Shown: positions 29,979 to 39,357 of the stretch, one piece after another
How the letters are laid out: each line of letters opens with the position of its first letter
Position numbering within the stretch: position 1 is the stretch's first letter
The notes under the pieces: model-generated
The model's input: the letters and a program-made list of their open reading frames with translations, nothing else
What the model was told of the DNA's origin: nothing
Databases searched by the model: none
Position numbers and translations under genes: made by a program
From: Gordonia namibiensis NBRC 108229
GTDB lineage: Bacteria; Actinomycetota; Actinomycetes; Mycobacteriales; Mycobacteriaceae
Direction: 5' to 3'
DNA: 64,000 nt
Assembly (NCBI RefSeq): GCF_000298235.1
Contig: NZ_BAHE01000016.1
Coordinates: 62,001-126,000, forward strand

Positions 29979-30016
29979 TTCGACAAGCTTCGCGAAGACC
30001 TCAGGAGGACTGACAC

Positions 30017-30280
30017 ATGGCACATAAGAAGGGCGCATCCAGCTCCCGCAACGGTCGCGATTCCAATGCCCAGCGACTCGGTGTGAAGCGCTTCGGTGGC
30101 CAGCAGGTGAGCGCAGGAGAGATCCTCGTTCGTCAGCGCGGCACCAAGTTCCACCCCGGCGTGAACGTCGGTCGCGGTGGCGACGACACCCTGTTCGCGC
30201 TCGCCGCGGGCGCGGTGGAGTTCGGCAGCAAGCGTGGCCGCAAGACGGTCAACATCGTTCCGGAAACCGCTCAGGTCTGA
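30017..30280 (+). CDS. rpmA: 50S ribosomal protein L27
   Basis: 87 residues: [29 protein letters not shown] is the L27 signature. The basic N-terminal tail reaches the peptidyl transferase centre. It has no N-terminal cleavage extension of the Firmicutes type. AGGAGG precedes ATG 30017. The gene is followed by an intrinsic terminator with a T-run. Confidence 0.97.
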   Translation: MAHKKGASSSRNGRDSNAQRLGVKRFGGQQVSAGEILVRQRGTKFHPGVNVGRGGDDTLFALAAGAVEFGSKRGRKTVNIVPETAQV

Positions 30281-30311
30281 CCCGAGTACTCCGGCACGAC
30301 AAGCCTTTTCG

Positions 30312-30358
30312 CAGGGCGGGCAGGGTCATCACGTACCCGGCCCGCCCTGTTCTTTTTT
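30312..30358 (+). terminator. Intrinsic terminator between rpmA and obg
   Basis: Stem CAGGGCGGGC / GCCCGCCCTG with an inner GGGT/ACCC extension, followed by TTCTTTTTT. It is the only classical T-tailed terminator of this quality seen in the window, and sits only 18 bases before the obg start. Confidence 0.85.
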
Positions 30359-30375
30359 GACGGAAGAAGGATTCG

Positions 30376-31842
30376 ATGTCACGGTTCGTCGACCGCGTGA
30401 CCATTCACGTCGCGGCGGGCAACGGTGGCCACGGCTGCGCGTCGGTTCACCGGGAGAAGTTCAAGCCTCTCGGCGGCCCGGACGGCGGCAACGGCGGTAA
30501 CGGCGGGTCGGTGCGACTCGTCGTCGACCCGCAGGTGCACACTCTGCTCGACTTCCACTTCCGTCCGCATGCCAAGGCGAGCAACGGCAAGCCCGGCGCC
30601 GGGGACAACCGCGACGGCGCCATGGGCGAGGACCTCGTCCTCAAGGTGCCCGACGGCACGGTCGTCCTCGACGAGAACGGCACGATTCTCGCCGACCTCG
30701 TCGGCACCGGTACGACCTTCGAGGCCGCACAGGGCGGTCGCGGTGGTCTCGGCAACGCGTCGCTCGCGTCGAAGGCCCGCAAGGCTCCCGGTTTCGCCCT
30801 CCTGGGTGAGGAGGGCCAGCAGCGTTCCCTCGTCCTTGAGCTGAAGTCGGTGGCCGACGTCGGCCTCGTCGGCTTCCCGTCGGCGGGCAAGTCGTCGTTG
30901 GTGTCGGTGCTGTCAGCGGCCAAGCCGAAGATCGCCGACTACCCGTTCACCACTCTCGTGCCGAACCTCGGTGTGGTGCAGACCGCCGGTGACGTGTTCA
31001 CCATCGCCGACGTGCCGGGTCTGATCCCGGGCGCCTCGACCGGTCGTGGTCTCGGACTGGAGTTCCTGCGACACCTCGAGCGGTGTGCCGTCCTCGCGCA
31101 CGTCGTCGACTGCGCGACCCTCGAGCCCGGCCGCGATCCGGTGTCCGACATCGACGCCCTCGAAGCCGAACTGGCCGCGTACAAGCCGGCACTCGACGCC
31201 GACCACGGTCTCGGTGACCTGGCCGAGCGACCGCGTGTGGTCATCCTCAACAAGGTGGACGTCCCCGACGCCGCCGAACTCGCCGATCTCGTGGAACCCG
31301 AACTGGCCGAACGCGGTTGGCCGGTGTTCCGGATCTCCGCGGTGGCCCACGAAGGTCTGCGCGAACTGACCTTCGCGCTGGCGAAGATGGTCCGCGAGTA
31401 CCGGGAAGCGCAGCCGGAGAAGACACCTCGCCGGGCGATCATCCGCCCGAAGGCGGTCGACGACACCGGTTTCACCATCGTCCGCGACCCCGAGATCGAG
31501 GGCGGCTTCGTCGTCTACGGCACGCGCCCGGAGCGCTGGATCGCCCAGACGCAGTTCGACAACGACGAGGCCGTCGGCTACCTGGCCGACCGCCTCAACC
31601 GCCTCGGCGTCGAAGACGAGCTGGTGAAGATGGGTGCCGAGCCCGGCGCCCCGGTCACCATCGGTGCGGTCACCTTCGACTGGGAGCCGAGCACGCCCAT
31701 GGGCGACGACGTCCCGGTCACCGGACGCGGTACCGACATCCGACTCGACCGCAACGACCGCGTGGGCGCCCACGAACGCAAGCAGGCCCGCCGGTTGCGG
31801 CGCGGACTGCCCGTCGAGGACGGAGAGCAGGACCAGTCGTGA
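30376..31842 (+). CDS. obg: GTPase Obg (ribosome assembly)
   Basis: 488-residue GTPase associated with 50S assembly and stringent control. The Gly-rich Obg domain spans 1-160 ([22 protein letters not shown]), G1 GFPSAGKSS at 166-174, switch/G3 [11 protein letters not shown]4 NKVD, and a C-terminal OCT domain (residues about 355-440, [20 protein letters not shown]). The basic tail is [17 protein letters not shown] precedes ATG 30376. It overlaps proB by 4 bases. Confidence 0.96.
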   Translation: MSRFVDRVTIHVAAGNGGHGCASVHREKFKPLGGPDGGNGGNGGSVRLVVDPQVHTLLDFHFRPHAKASNGKPGAGDNRDGAMGEDLVLKVPDGTVVLDENGTILADLVGTGTTFEAAQGGRGGLGNASLASKARKAPGFALLGEEGQQRSLVLELKSVADVGLVGFPSAGKSSLVSVLSAAKPKIADYPFTTLVPNLGVVQTAGDVFTIADVPGLIPGASTGRGLGLEFLRHLERCAVLAHVVDCATLEPGRDPVSDIDALEAELAAYKPALDADHGLGDLAERPRVVILNKVDVPDAAELADLVEPELAERGWPVFRISAVAHEGLRELTFALAKMVREYREAQPEKTPRRAIIRPKAVDDTGFTIVRDPEIEGGFVVYGTRPERWIAQTQFDNDEAVGYLADRLNRLGVEDELVKMGAEPGAPVTIGAVTFDWEPSTPMGDDVPVTGRGTDIRLDRNDRVGAHERKQARRLRRGLPVEDGEQDQS

Positions 31843-32984
31843 CCGCGGAGGCCGGCATCGAGGTGCGGGGCGTGCGGGAACAGATCGCGCACGCGCGCAG
31901 CATTGTGGTGAAGATCGGCTCGTCGGCGCTGACCGACCTGGCCGAGGGGCTCGACCGCGACCGGCTCGACGCCCTGGCGGACGCCCTCGAGGCGCGGATG
32001 CGCGCCGGTTCCGACGTCATCGTCGTGTCGTCGGGTGCGATCGGCGCGGGCATCGCCCCGCTCGGTCTCAAGAAGCGTCCGAAGGATCTGGCCACCAAAC
32101 AGGCCGCGGCCAGCGTCGGTCAGCTCGCCCTGGCGCACGCCTGGGGCACGTCCTTCGCCCGCTACGGCCGCACCGTCGGGCAGGTCCTGCTGACTGCCGA
32201 CGACATCTCGAACCGCTCGCATCACGCCAACGCCCAACGCACCCTTGATCGTCTGCGGTCGCTCGGCGCGGTCGCCGTGGTCAACGAGAATGACACGGTC
32301 GCGACCAACGAGATCCGGTTCGGCGACAACGACCGGCTCGCCGCACTCGTCGCCCATCTCAGCGGCGCCGACGCCCTCGTGCTCCTCTCCGACGTCGACG
32401 GCCTGTACGACGGCGACCCCCGCAAGGTGGGCGTGGACGGTCGGCGTGCCCGTCTGATCCCCGAGGTGAACGGACCCGAGGACCTCGACGGCGTCATCGC
32501 CGGGTCCGGGGGAGCGCTCGGCACCGGCGGGATGGCGTCAAAGCTCGCCGCAGCGCGTCTGTCCGCGGACGCCGGTGTCCCGGTTCTGCTCGCCGCCGCG
32601 TCATCCGCGGCGCAGGCGCTGGCCGACGCCTCGGTGGGCACGGTGTTCGCCGCCCGCGAGGAGCGCTTGTCCGCACGTCGCTTCTGGGTGCGTCATGCCG
32701 CCGACGCGCGGGGCAGGATCGTCCTCGACGACGGCGCGGTGGCCGCCGTATCCCGCAGGCGCCGTTCACTTCTCGCTGCCGGCGTGGTCGGCGTCGAAGG
32801 CCGGTTCTTCGACGGTGACGTCGTCGAACTGGTGGACCAGCGGGGCGTCGTGAAGGCGCGTGGGGTCGCCGCCTACGAGTCCGACGATGTCACCTCGATG
32901 ATCGGTCGCCACACCGAAGAGCTCCCGCCCGAACTGCAGCGGCCCGTCGTGCACGCCGACGATCTGGTCGTCGTCTCGCGCTGA
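31839..32984 (+). CDS. proB: Glutamate 5-kinase
   Basis: 381 residues. First step of proline synthesis, phosphorylating glutamate. The amino-acid kinase domain ([12 protein letters not shown] near 22, [31 protein letters not shown]) covers residues 1-265, and a C-terminal PUA domain ([24 protein letters not shown]) follows from about 290. GTG 31839 overlaps the obg stop as GTGA. Proline is also an osmolyte, and ectoine genes lie nearby, but no shared control is visible. Confidence 0.95.
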   Translation: MTAEAGIEVRGVREQIAHARSIVVKIGSSALTDLAEGLDRDRLDALADALEARMRAGSDVIVVSSGAIGAGIAPLGLKKRPKDLATKQAAASVGQLALAHAWGTSFARYGRTVGQVLLTADDISNRSHHANAQRTLDRLRSLGAVAVVNENDTVATNEIRFGDNDRLAALVAHLSGADALVLLSDVDGLYDGDPRKVGVDGRRARLIPEVNGPEDLDGVIAGSGGALGTGGMASKLAAARLSADAGVPVLLAAASSAAQALADASVGTVFAAREERLSARRFWVRHAADARGRIVLDDGAVAAVSRRRRSLLAAGVVGVEGRFFDGDVVELVDQRGVVKARGVAAYESDDVTSMIGRHTEELPPELQRPVVHADDLVVVSR

Positions 32985-33001
32985 GCGCTGCTTCCCGGAG
33001 G

Positions 33002-33907
33002 CTAACCGGCCGCGAGCGCCGGCAGCACCACCCCGGCCCGATGGTCGATCTTGAGGGACGCCAGCTCGTCGGCGCGGGTGTGTCCGCGGTTGACGATGAT
33101 CAACGGTTTACCGGCACGATGGGCCCGTCGCGCGAACCGCAGGCCGGACATGACGGTCAGCGATGACCCGACCACGAGCAGGGCGTCGGCCTCATCGACC
33201 GCCGAGAAGGATTGCTCGACAAGCGGTTTCGGAACCGTCTCGCCGAAGTAGACGATATCGGGTTTGAGGATGCCACCGCAGTGCGGGCAGTCGATCATCC
33301 GGAACTCCGAGGTGTCGGAGAGCATCGCGTCGGCGTCGGGTGCCACCTCGATGGCCCCACGCCCGGCCACGCGTTCGGCGAAACCGGCGTTGATCTCCTC
33401 GAGCAGTTGCGCGAGACGGTGCCGGGAGATCCGCCAGTCACACCTCAGGCAGCGCACGCGGCCATAGCAGCCGTGCAGCTCCAGGACGCCTCGTGTCCCG
33501 GCCTTGGTGTGCAGCATGTCGACGTTCTGCGTGATCACCGTCGACACCCGGCCGTGGCCCTGCAGGTCGGTCAGTGCGAGATGCGCGGGGTTGGGGAGGG
33601 CGGCGTCCATGTGGCGCCAGCCGAGGTGATTGCGAGCCCAGTAGTGCCGGCGGAACTCGGGGGAGGACAGGAACATCTCCAGGGTCATCGGCGTGCGCGG
33701 CGGCGACCCCGGGCTGCGGTAGTCGGGGATACCCGAGTCGGTGGAGATGCCGGCGCCGGTCAGGACCGCGACCCGGCGTCCGGCCAGGATGTCGGCGGCC
33801 AGATCGATGCGCTCGGCGACGTCATCGTCGAGCGGTGTGTGTTCGGCCGGGGTCTGGCCGAGCTGAAGACGAGTGCGCACCCTGCCCAGGATAGGCAGGG
33901 TGCGCAC
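33002..33907 (-). CDS. Sir2-family NAD-dependent protein deacylase (sirtuin)
   Basis: Up to 301 residues. The NAD site GAGISTDSGIPDYR is near residue 51; TQNVDMLHTKAG and the catalytic His in ELHG follow. The zinc module has CLRC and CPHC pairs; GSSLTV and VNRG complete the Rossmann half. It removes acyl groups from protein lysines using NAD. The start is uncertain: GTG 33907 lies in the stem of a hairpin that probably terminates the upstream ectABC transcript; GTG 33880 is the alternative. It converges with proB with 17 bases between stops. Confidence 0.88.
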   Translation of the reverse strand: MRTLPILGRVRTRLQLGQTPAEHTPLDDDVAERIDLAADILAGRRVAVLTGAGISTDSGIPDYRSPGSPPRTPMTLEMFLSSPEFRRHYWARNHLGWRHMDAALPNPAHLALTDLQGHGRVSTVITQNVDMLHTKAGTRGVLELHGCYGRVRCLRCDWRISRHRLAQLLEEINAGFAERVAGRGAIEVAPDADAMLSDTSEFRMIDCPHCGGILKPDIVYFGETVPKPLVEQSFSAVDEADALLVVGSSLTVMSGLRFARRAHRAGKPLIIVNRGHTRADELASLKIDHRAGVVLPALAAG

Positions 33908-33911
33908 TCGT
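33869..33911 (-). terminator. Terminator of the ectABC operon
   Basis: Perfect 18-bp inverted repeat (arm ACGAGTGCGCACCCTGCC) with a 7-base loop, 24 bases after the ectC stop on the minus strand. It overlaps the proposed start region of the sir2 gene. Confidence 0.75.
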
Positions 33912-33934
33912 TGACTTCTGTGCAGGTCGAGGCG

Positions 33935-34375
33935 TCAGGAGACGGCGGTCTCCTCGACGGCGTCCTCGGCATGCTTACCGGTCGGCTGCGGCACGGCGAC
34001 CAACGGGTACACGCCGTTCTCGTCGTGGACCTCGGTGCCGACCACCGGCGGATTGAACACGCACAGCATGCGCATCTGGGTGTCGGCGGTGACCGTGTGG
34101 CGCTCGTGGCCGTTCAGCAGGTACATCGTGCCGGGGGCCAGCGGGTGGGTCTCGCCGGTCTCACGGTTGAGCAGGGTGCCGGTGCCCTCGACGAGCCAGA
34201 CGGCCTCGATGTGGTTGGCGTAGTGGAATTCGTTCACGCTGCCGGCTTCGATGGTGGTCTCGTGGAACGAGAACCCCACACCGTCGCCGCCGAGGACGAT
34301 TCGCTTGGAACGCCAGTGGCCGTCGGCCACGTCGCGCTCGGTACCGGTGATCTCTTCGGTGGTTCGGACGATCAT
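33935..34375 (-). CDS. ectC: L-ectoine synthase
   Basis: 146-residue cupin-fold enzyme that cyclises N-gamma-acetyl-diaminobutyrate to the compatible solute ectoine. [16 protein letters not shown] is the family N-terminus; [24 protein letters not shown] and the metal/substrate segment LNGHERH are visible. It overlaps ectB by 4 bases (ATGA). Third gene of ectA-ectB-ectC. No ectD hydroxylase follows, so 5-hydroxyectoine is not made from this locus. Confidence 0.96.
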   Translation of the reverse strand: MIVRTTEEITGTERDVADGHWRSKRIVLGGDGVGFSFHETTIEAGSVNEFHYANHIEAVWLVEGTGTLLNRETGETHPLAPGTMYLLNGHERHTVTADTQMRMLCVFNPPVVGTEVHDENGVYPLVAVPQPTGKHAEDAVEETAVS

Positions 34376-35661
34376 CCGATCACCTCCTTGACTGCGTCGG
34401 AAAGGATGGACAGGCCGCGGTCGAGGTCCTCGCGCGAGATGGTCAGCGGCGGGAGCAGCTTGACGACCTCGTCGGACGGACCCGACGTCTCGGCCAGCAA
34501 CCCGGCACCGAAGGCCTGCGCACAGACCTTGCCGGCTGCCGTGTGGTCCTCGAACACCAGGCCGCGAACCATGCCGCGACCGCGGGTCGAGATGCCTTCG
34601 TAGCGATTGCAGAGGTCGGAGAAGACCTCGTGGATGCGCTCACCCTTCGCGTGGATGTCGCGGCTCAGGGTGTCATCGGACCAGTAGGTCTCGATCGCCT
34701 TGGCGGCGGTGACGAAGGCGGGGTTGTTGCCGCGGAAGGTTCCGTTGTGCTCGCCGGGGGTCCAGACGTCGAGCTCCGGCTTGAACAGGGTCAGCGCGAA
34801 CGGCAGACCGTAGCCGCTGATCGACTTCGACAGGGTGACGATGTCGGGCTTGATGCCGGCTTCCTCGAACGAGAAGAACTCGCCGGTGCGGCCGCAGCCC
34901 ATCTGGACGTCGTCGACGATGAGCAGGATGTCGCGGCGCTTGCACAGGTCGGCCAGCGCACGCAGCCACTCGGCGCGGGCGACGTTGACGCCGCCCTCAC
35001 CCTGCACGGTCTCGACAATCACCGCGGCGGGGCGGTTCAGGCCACTACCCGAGTCGTCCAGGACGCGCTCGAACCAGGCGAAGTCCTCCATGACGCCGCC
35101 GAAGTAGTTGTCGAACGGCATCGGGGTCGCATGGACCAGCGGGATTCCGGCACCCGCGCGCTTCATGGAGTTACCGGTCACCGACAGCGAGCCCAGCGTC
35201 ATGCCGTGGAAGGCATTGGTGAAGCTGATGATCGACTCGCGACCGGTCACCTTGCGGGCCAGCTTGAGTGCAGCCTCGACGGCGTTGGTGCCCGTCGGCC
35301 CGGGGAACTGGATCTTGTAGTCGAGTCCGCGGGGCTCGAGAATGTGCTGGTTGAACTTCTCGATGAAGTTGCCCTTGGCGACGGTGGCCATGTCGAGGCC
35401 GTGGGTGATGCCGTCGGAGGCGATGTAGTCGATCAGCGCCTTCTTGAGCTCGTCGTTGTTGTGGCCGTAGTTCAGCGAACCGGCACCGGCGAAGAAGTCG
35501 AGGTACTTCCGACCGTCCTGGTCGGTGATGTAGGACCCCTTGGCGGTGGTGAAGACCGCCGGCCAGTTGCGGCAGTAGCTGCGCACCTCGGACTCGTGGG
35601 TGGTGAACACCGAGTCGTCGTAGGTTTTGTCGAGTACAGGAGTGGTGTCGAGAAGTTGCAT
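34372..35661 (-). CDS. ectB: Diaminobutyrate--2-oxoglutarate transaminase
   Basis: 429-residue PLP enzyme making L-2,4-diaminobutyrate from aspartate semialdehyde. Substrate/cofactor segments [36 protein letters not shown] and the PLP lysine in [14 protein letters not shown] 35661 follows AGGAAG and gives the family N-terminus ([16 protein letters not shown]). The 227-base gap to ectA contains three inverted repeats, so it may have its own control. Confidence 0.96.
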   Translation of the reverse strand: MQLLDTTPVLDKTYDDSVFTTHESEVRSYCRNWPAVFTTAKGSYITDQDGRKYLDFFAGAGSLNYGHNNDELKKALIDYIASDGITHGLDMATVAKGNFIEKFNQHILEPRGLDYKIQFPGPTGTNAVEAALKLARKVTGRESIISFTNAFHGMTLGSLSVTGNSMKRAGAGIPLVHATPMPFDNYFGGVMEDFAWFERVLDDSGSGLNRPAAVIVETVQGEGGVNVARAEWLRALADLCKRRDILLIVDDVQMGCGRTGEFFSFEEAGIKPDIVTLSKSISGYGLPFALTLFKPELDVWTPGEHNGTFRGNNPAFVTAAKAIETYWSDDTLSRDIHAKGERIHEVFSDLCNRYEGISTRGRGMVRGLVFEDHTAAGKVCAQAFGAGLLAETSGPSDEVVKLLPPLTISREDLDRGLSILSDAVKEVIG

Positions 35662-35761
35662 GACCTGCTTCCTTCTTCTTGGTATAACCGCGTCACGTCT
35701 GTGTGAGCGCAGGAGTTCCGGTGCGGTTCGACGACCGGGAGTACCCAGAACTCGAGAATTT

Positions 35762-35778
35762 ATGCCGAATTTCGGCAT
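35762..35778. promoter_or_regulatory. 17-bp perfect palindrome upstream of ectB
   Basis: ATGCCGAA-T-TTCGGCAT, 100-117 bases before the ectB start. Together with a second inverted repeat at 35792-35812 it suggests an operator or a mRNA hairpin. Confidence 0.45.
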
Positions 35779-35791
35779 CTCTATCTAAATA

Positions 35792-35812
35792 GTGCCAACG
35801 ACGTTGTGGCAC
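35792..35812. repeat. Inverted repeat GTGCCA/TGGCAC between ectA and ectB
   Basis: Arms GTGCCA and TGGCAC flank a 9-base middle (ACGACGTTG). 13 bases from the ATGCCGAA palindrome. Function unknown. Confidence 0.4.
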
Positions 35813-35851
35813 TGCGTATTTCGATGGTGACCGGACTTACAACTGTCGACA

Positions 35852-35872
35852 CCGGCGGCATGGCCGTGCCGG
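35852..35872 (-). terminator. Hairpin just after ectA
   Basis: CCGGC / GCCGG arms (alternative CGGCA/TGCCG) 17-37 bases after the ectA stop on the minus strand. A weak terminator or a processing hairpin between ectA and ectB. Confidence 0.35.
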
Positions 35873-35888
35873 GATCACGCGCGAGCGC

Positions 35889-36416
35889 TCAGGGCTCGGG
35901 GATCTCCGGTTCCAGCATGTAGAGATCCTCGGGCTCGTGCGAGTCCGGGAAAGTGTTGGCGGCGAACAGGTCACGGCGCTCGAAACGGAGGCCTCGGGCC
36001 TTCGCGACCGACTCGAACAGTCGCTGCGACGGGATGTTGTCGGGACTGATCGTGGTGTGCATCGCCACCATTCCGAGGCGGTTCGCACGATCGAACAGGT
36101 GGTGCAGCATGGACCCGGCGACGCCGTGCCCGCGCATCGAGTCGTCGACGGCGACCTGCCACACCATGAGGGTGGAGGGGTCGTTCTGCCGACGATACCC
36201 GGTGACGAAGCCGACCGGACGGCCGTCAACTTCGGCGACAATCGAGGTCTCGGCGAAGTCATGGCACCACAGGACGTAGGAGTACGACGAGTTCACGTCG
36301 AGAACCTTTGAATCCGAAGCGATTTCCCAGAGGCGGGTACCGTCGGCGACAGTCGGCATCCGATAATCGACGGTGAGGACAGTTGTTGGGGCCGTTCTTG
36401 TTTGTGAAGGGCTCAT
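35889..36416 (-). CDS. ectA: L-2,4-diaminobutyrate acetyltransferase
   Basis: 175-residue GNAT acetyltransferase, second enzymatic step of ectoine synthesis. The acetyl-CoA loop region QVAVDDSMRGHGVAGSML and TTISPDNIPSQRLFESVAKARG are characteristic of EctA. ATG 36416 is preferred (GAGAG upstream); an in-frame GTG at 36455 would add 13 residues. It leads the ectABC operon and is divergent from rsmD across 164 bases that contain a candidate MtrA site. Confidence 0.95.
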   Translation of the reverse strand: MSPSQTRTAPTTVLTVDYRMPTVADGTRLWEIASDSKVLDVNSSYSYVLWCHDFAETSIVAEVDGRPVGFVTGYRRQNDPSTLMVWQVAVDDSMRGHGVAGSMLHHLFDRANRLGMVAMHTTISPDNIPSQRLFESVAKARGLRFERRDLFAANTFPDSHEPEDLYMLEPEIPEP

Positions 36417-36521
36417 AACGCTCTCGACGTTAACAACGGGTATCCGGGAAGTCACCCACCAGCGGAAATTGCCCCATCGAACCCCTACCTTCTACCTGTT
36501 CAGACATGCAATGTGAAGTGG

Positions 36522-36537
36522 GTCACAAGAGTGTCAC
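36522..36537. promoter_or_regulatory. Candidate MtrA box between ectA and rsmD
   Basis: Direct repeat GTCAC-N6-GTCAC (GTCACA AGAGT GTCACC), matching the GTCAC-type direct repeats reported for MtrA in mycolata. It is 106-121 bases upstream of ectA. In Corynebacterium MtrAB responds to osmotic stress, which fits an ectoine operon. Confidence 0.4.
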
Positions 36538-36580
36538 CCACGCGTCGATTCGGCAGTTCCCGGGGGAGCAGAATGGCCCC

Positions 36581-37141
36581 ATGACGAGGATCATCGCCGG
36601 CGAGCTACGGGGTAGACGGCTCCGTGTTCCGGACGAGGGAACTCGTCCCACATCTGACCGTGTACGGGAGTCGGTCTTCAACATGTTGGACGCCCGGTTC
36701 GATCTGGACGGGCTGTGGGTCCTCGATCTGTACGCCGGGTCCGGGGCCCTCGGCATCGAGGCGGTGTCACGCGGAGCCGCCGGCGCCACCTTCGTCGACT
36801 CCGCGCGGAAGGCCGCGACCGTGATCGGGGCCAACGTGAAGGTCTGTGGGATCGCCTCGTCGACCACCGTACTGACGCGACCGGTGTCTGCCTACCTCTC
36901 CTCGCCGCCCGAGCGGAGATACGACCTCGTGTTCTCCGACCCTCCGTACGCGGTCGGCGCGGCGGCTCTCTCCGAGGATCTGGCGAAACTCGCCGCGACC
37001 CGGCTCGCCGACGACGCCCTGGTGGTCGTGGAACGCTCGGCGCGCTCGACCGGCGACATCTGGCCCGGCGGCTTCGAGGTTGTCGTCGACAAGAACTACG
37101 GCGACACCCGCGTCGAGGTCGGGGAGTTCGTCGGCTCCTGA
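36581..37141 (+). CDS. rsmD: 16S rRNA (guanine966-N2)-methyltransferase
   Basis: 186 residues. The SAM site VLDLYAGSGALGIEA lies near residue 46 and the catalytic DPPY motif in FSDPPYAVG near 118. N-terminal MTRIIAGELRGRRL is the family start. It modifies 16S rRNA during small-subunit assembly. A loose GGGGGAG lies upstream of ATG 36581. coaD follows after 39 bases, the common RsmD-CoaD pairing. Confidence 0.95.
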   Translation: MTRIIAGELRGRRLRVPDEGTRPTSDRVRESVFNMLDARFDLDGLWVLDLYAGSGALGIEAVSRGAAGATFVDSARKAATVIGANVKVCGIASSTTVLTRPVSAYLSSPPERRYDLVFSDPPYAVGAAALSEDLAKLAATRLADDALVVVERSARSTGDIWPGGFEVVVDKNYGDTRVEVGEFVGS

Positions 37142-37180
37142 CGCGGCCCGGGCGTCGGACCTGACGGTAAGTTCAGGTCC

Positions 37181-37669
37181 ATGACGACGGCAGTGTGTCC
37201 CGGTTCCTTCGATCCCTTCACCCTCGGCCACCGCTATGTGGTCGAACGCGCCGCGGCGTGTTTCGACGAGGTGGTGATCACCGTGGTGGTCAATCCCAAC
37301 AAGCGCGGCATGTTCAGTGTCGACGAGCGCATCGCGCTCATCGAGGAAGACTGTGCCGACCTGCCCGGCGTGCGGGTCGATCGCTGGGAAGGCCTTCTCG
37401 TCGACTATCTGAAGCAGGAGTCGATCCACACCATCGTCAAGGGGCTGCGTTCGGCGGTCGACTTCGACTACGAGGTCCCGATGGCACAGATGAACCGCGC
37501 GCTCGCCGACGTCGAGACGGTCTTCCTGCTCACCGACCCCCGGTTCGCGCATGTGTCGAGCTCGCTCGTCAAAGAGGTCGCCAAGCTCGGCGGTGACGTC
37601 ACGCCCTTCCTGTCGCCGCACATCCACGAGAACCTGACCGCGAAGCTCACCGGCGAGCGTTCCGTCTGA
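37181..37669 (+). CDS. coaD: Phosphopantetheine adenylyltransferase
   Basis: 162-residue hexameric enzyme, penultimate step of coenzyme A synthesis. Nucleotidyltransferase motif GSFDPFTLGH at residues 8-17 and C-terminal VSSSLVKEVAKLGGDV, both diagnostic. Start ATG 37181 gives the family N-terminus MTTAVCPGSFDP. Confidence 0.97.
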   Translation: MTTAVCPGSFDPFTLGHRYVVERAAACFDEVVITVVVNPNKRGMFSVDERIALIEEDCADLPGVRVDRWEGLLVDYLKQESIHTIVKGLRSAVDFDYEVPMAQMNRALADVETVFLLTDPRFAHVSSSLVKEVAKLGGDVTPFLSPHIHENLTAKLTGERSV

Positions 37670-37791
37670 GAGTCACCTGCGGGAACCGCGACACACCCCA
37701 CGCGCTTCACTAATCACAGGCGCAACATTCGGCACAATAGTCACAGATTCACCAACTGTTGCAAACAGGCAAGCGCCGGATTGGGGTGGCT

Positions 37792-38640
37792 GTGTACCGG
37801 GTATTTGAGGCTCTCGACGAGCTCGTCGCGATTGTCGAGGAGGCGCGGAGTGTGCCGATGACCGCGGGCTGTGTCGTGCCGCGCGGTGACGTGCTCGAAC
37901 TCCTCGACGACATCAAGGACTCGATCCCGGGCGAGCTCGACGACGCTCAGGACGTCCTCGACCAGCGCGACACCCTGATCGGTGATGCGCGTGAGCATGC
38001 CGAGACGACAGTGGCCAAGGCCGACTCCGAGTCCGAGGCCGTGCTCGCACACGCCCGTGCCGAGGCCGACCGAATCCTGTCCGAGGCCAAGGCCCAGGCC
38101 GATCGCATGGTCGACGAGGCGAGCTCGCACTCGCACTCGCTCGTCGAAGACGCCACCGAGGAAGCGCGCCGGCTGCAGACCAGTGCCGCCCGCGAGTTCG
38201 AGGCCGTCACCGGCCGGGCCCGCGCCGAGGCGCAGCGCACCATCGACGCGGCGAACAACACCTACGACAAGTCGGTGGCCGACGGCATCGCCGAGCAGCA
38301 GCGTCTGGTGTCGGAGACCGAGGTCGTCGGTGCGGCCAAGTCCGAGGCCGAACGCATCATCGACGCAGCCCACGCGGAGGCGGACCGCCTGCGCGGCGAC
38401 TGCGACGTCTACGTGGACGAGAAGCTGGCCCAGTTCGAGGAGATCCTCACCGGCACACTGCGTTCGGTGAACCGTGGACGGCATCAGCTGCGTACCGGTG
38501 CGGGCATGCACGACTACGTCGAATACCCCCGCAGCGTGGACGAGCCGGCACGCGATTCCCGCGGCGACAACTCACGCTCGCGTGAGACGTCCACCCGGAA
38601 TTCCTACGACCGCGACCAGGGATCCCCGCTGGCGGTGTGA
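37792..38640 (+). CDS. sepIVA: SepIVA-like DivIVA-related coiled-coil protein
   Basis: 282 residues. YRVFEALDELVAIVEEARSVPMTAGCVVPRGDVLELLDD is the conserved N-terminal region of the mycobacterial septation factor SepIVA (Rv2927c). Long heptad-rich Ala/Glu/Asp/Arg coiled coils follow (about 45-240) with the closing segment GTLRSVNRGRHQLRTGAG. The tail from 250 is polar and disordered, longer than in M. tuberculosis. The family acts in cytoplasmic septum and membrane-domain organisation. GTG 37792 is taken as start because it begins the conserved region; the ribosome site is weak. Confidence 0.9.
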   Translation: MYRVFEALDELVAIVEEARSVPMTAGCVVPRGDVLELLDDIKDSIPGELDDAQDVLDQRDTLIGDAREHAETTVAKADSESEAVLAHARAEADRILSEAKAQADRMVDEASSHSHSLVEDATEEARRLQTSAAREFEAVTGRARAEAQRTIDAANNTYDKSVADGIAEQQRLVSETEVVGAAKSEAERIIDAAHAEADRLRGDCDVYVDEKLAQFEEILTGTLRSVNRGRHQLRTGAGMHDYVEYPRSVDEPARDSRGDNSRSRETSTRNSYDRDQGSPLAV

Positions 38641-38643
38641 CCT

Positions 38644-38662
38644 GCCGGACAGCCGATCCGGC
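38644..38662 (+). terminator. Hairpin after sepIVA-like gene
   Basis: GCCGGA / TCCGGC stem, loop CAGCCGA, 3 bases after the stop. A short possible terminator. Confidence 0.45.
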
Positions 38663-38703
38663 GCACACCGTGGCGTCGGTCGATGATTGGCGATCGCGAG
38701 CGT

Positions 38704-39357
38704 ATGGTGCAGTTTGTGTCTGATCATGCTGTGACATCAGAAACGTCGCACGGGCCCGGTTCGGCGCCACGGCGCGATCCCTTCGTCCTCGACGTCCGGT
38801 CGCTCGGTCGGCGCCCGGGCACCATGTCCGAGGTGCACAAGACGGTCGCGACCCCCGACAAGCTCGGGGTCGAGATGATCGGCATCCCGGCCGGCTCGGA
38901 CGTCGATCTCGATCTCCGGCTCGAGTCGGTGAGCGAGGGAATCCTGGTGACCGGCACCGCCTGCGGTGAGACAGAGGGGCAGTGCTCCCGCTGCCTCGAG
39001 CCGATCGACGGCACGGTCACGGTGTTCCTCACCGAACTGTTCGCATACCCCGACAGTGTGACCGAGCAGACCACCGAGGAAGACGACGTACACCGCATCG
39101 TCGACGACCGCATCGACCTCGAGCAGTCGATCATCGATGCGGTCGCGCTGGAACTGCCGATGTCCCCGCTGTGTTCGGAGGACTGCCCGGGGTTGTGTCA
39201 GGTGTGCGGCATCCGTCTCGCGGTCGCCGAACCGGGCCATGCGCACGAACTGATCGACCCCCGCTGGGCCGGCCTCGCGAACAAGTTCTCGGAACTCTCG
39301 GACCGGGAGACGTCCGAAACGGACGCCAAGCCCGACACGCAGGAACGTCGTGACTGA
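38704..39357 (+). CDS. DUF177 (YceD-like) protein
   Basis: About 217 residues. Family features: [29 protein letters not shown] and a late [13 protein letters not shown] cluster that may bind zinc. YceD/DUF177 proteins are linked to 23S rRNA processing and in many bacteria precede rpmF, which is absent here. The gene overlaps rnc by 8 bases, supporting a link to rRNA maturation. The start could also be ATG 38683. Confidence 0.85.
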   Translation: MVQFVSDHAVTSETSHGPGSAPRRDPFVLDVRSLGRRPGTMSEVHKTVATPDKLGVEMIGIPAGSDVDLDLRLESVSEGILVTGTACGETEGQCSRCLEPIDGTVTVFLTELFAYPDSVTEQTTEEDDVHRIVDDRIDLEQSIIDAVALELPMSPLCSEDCPGLCQVCGIRLAVAEPGHAHELIDPRWAGLANKFSELSDRETSETDAKPDTQERRD

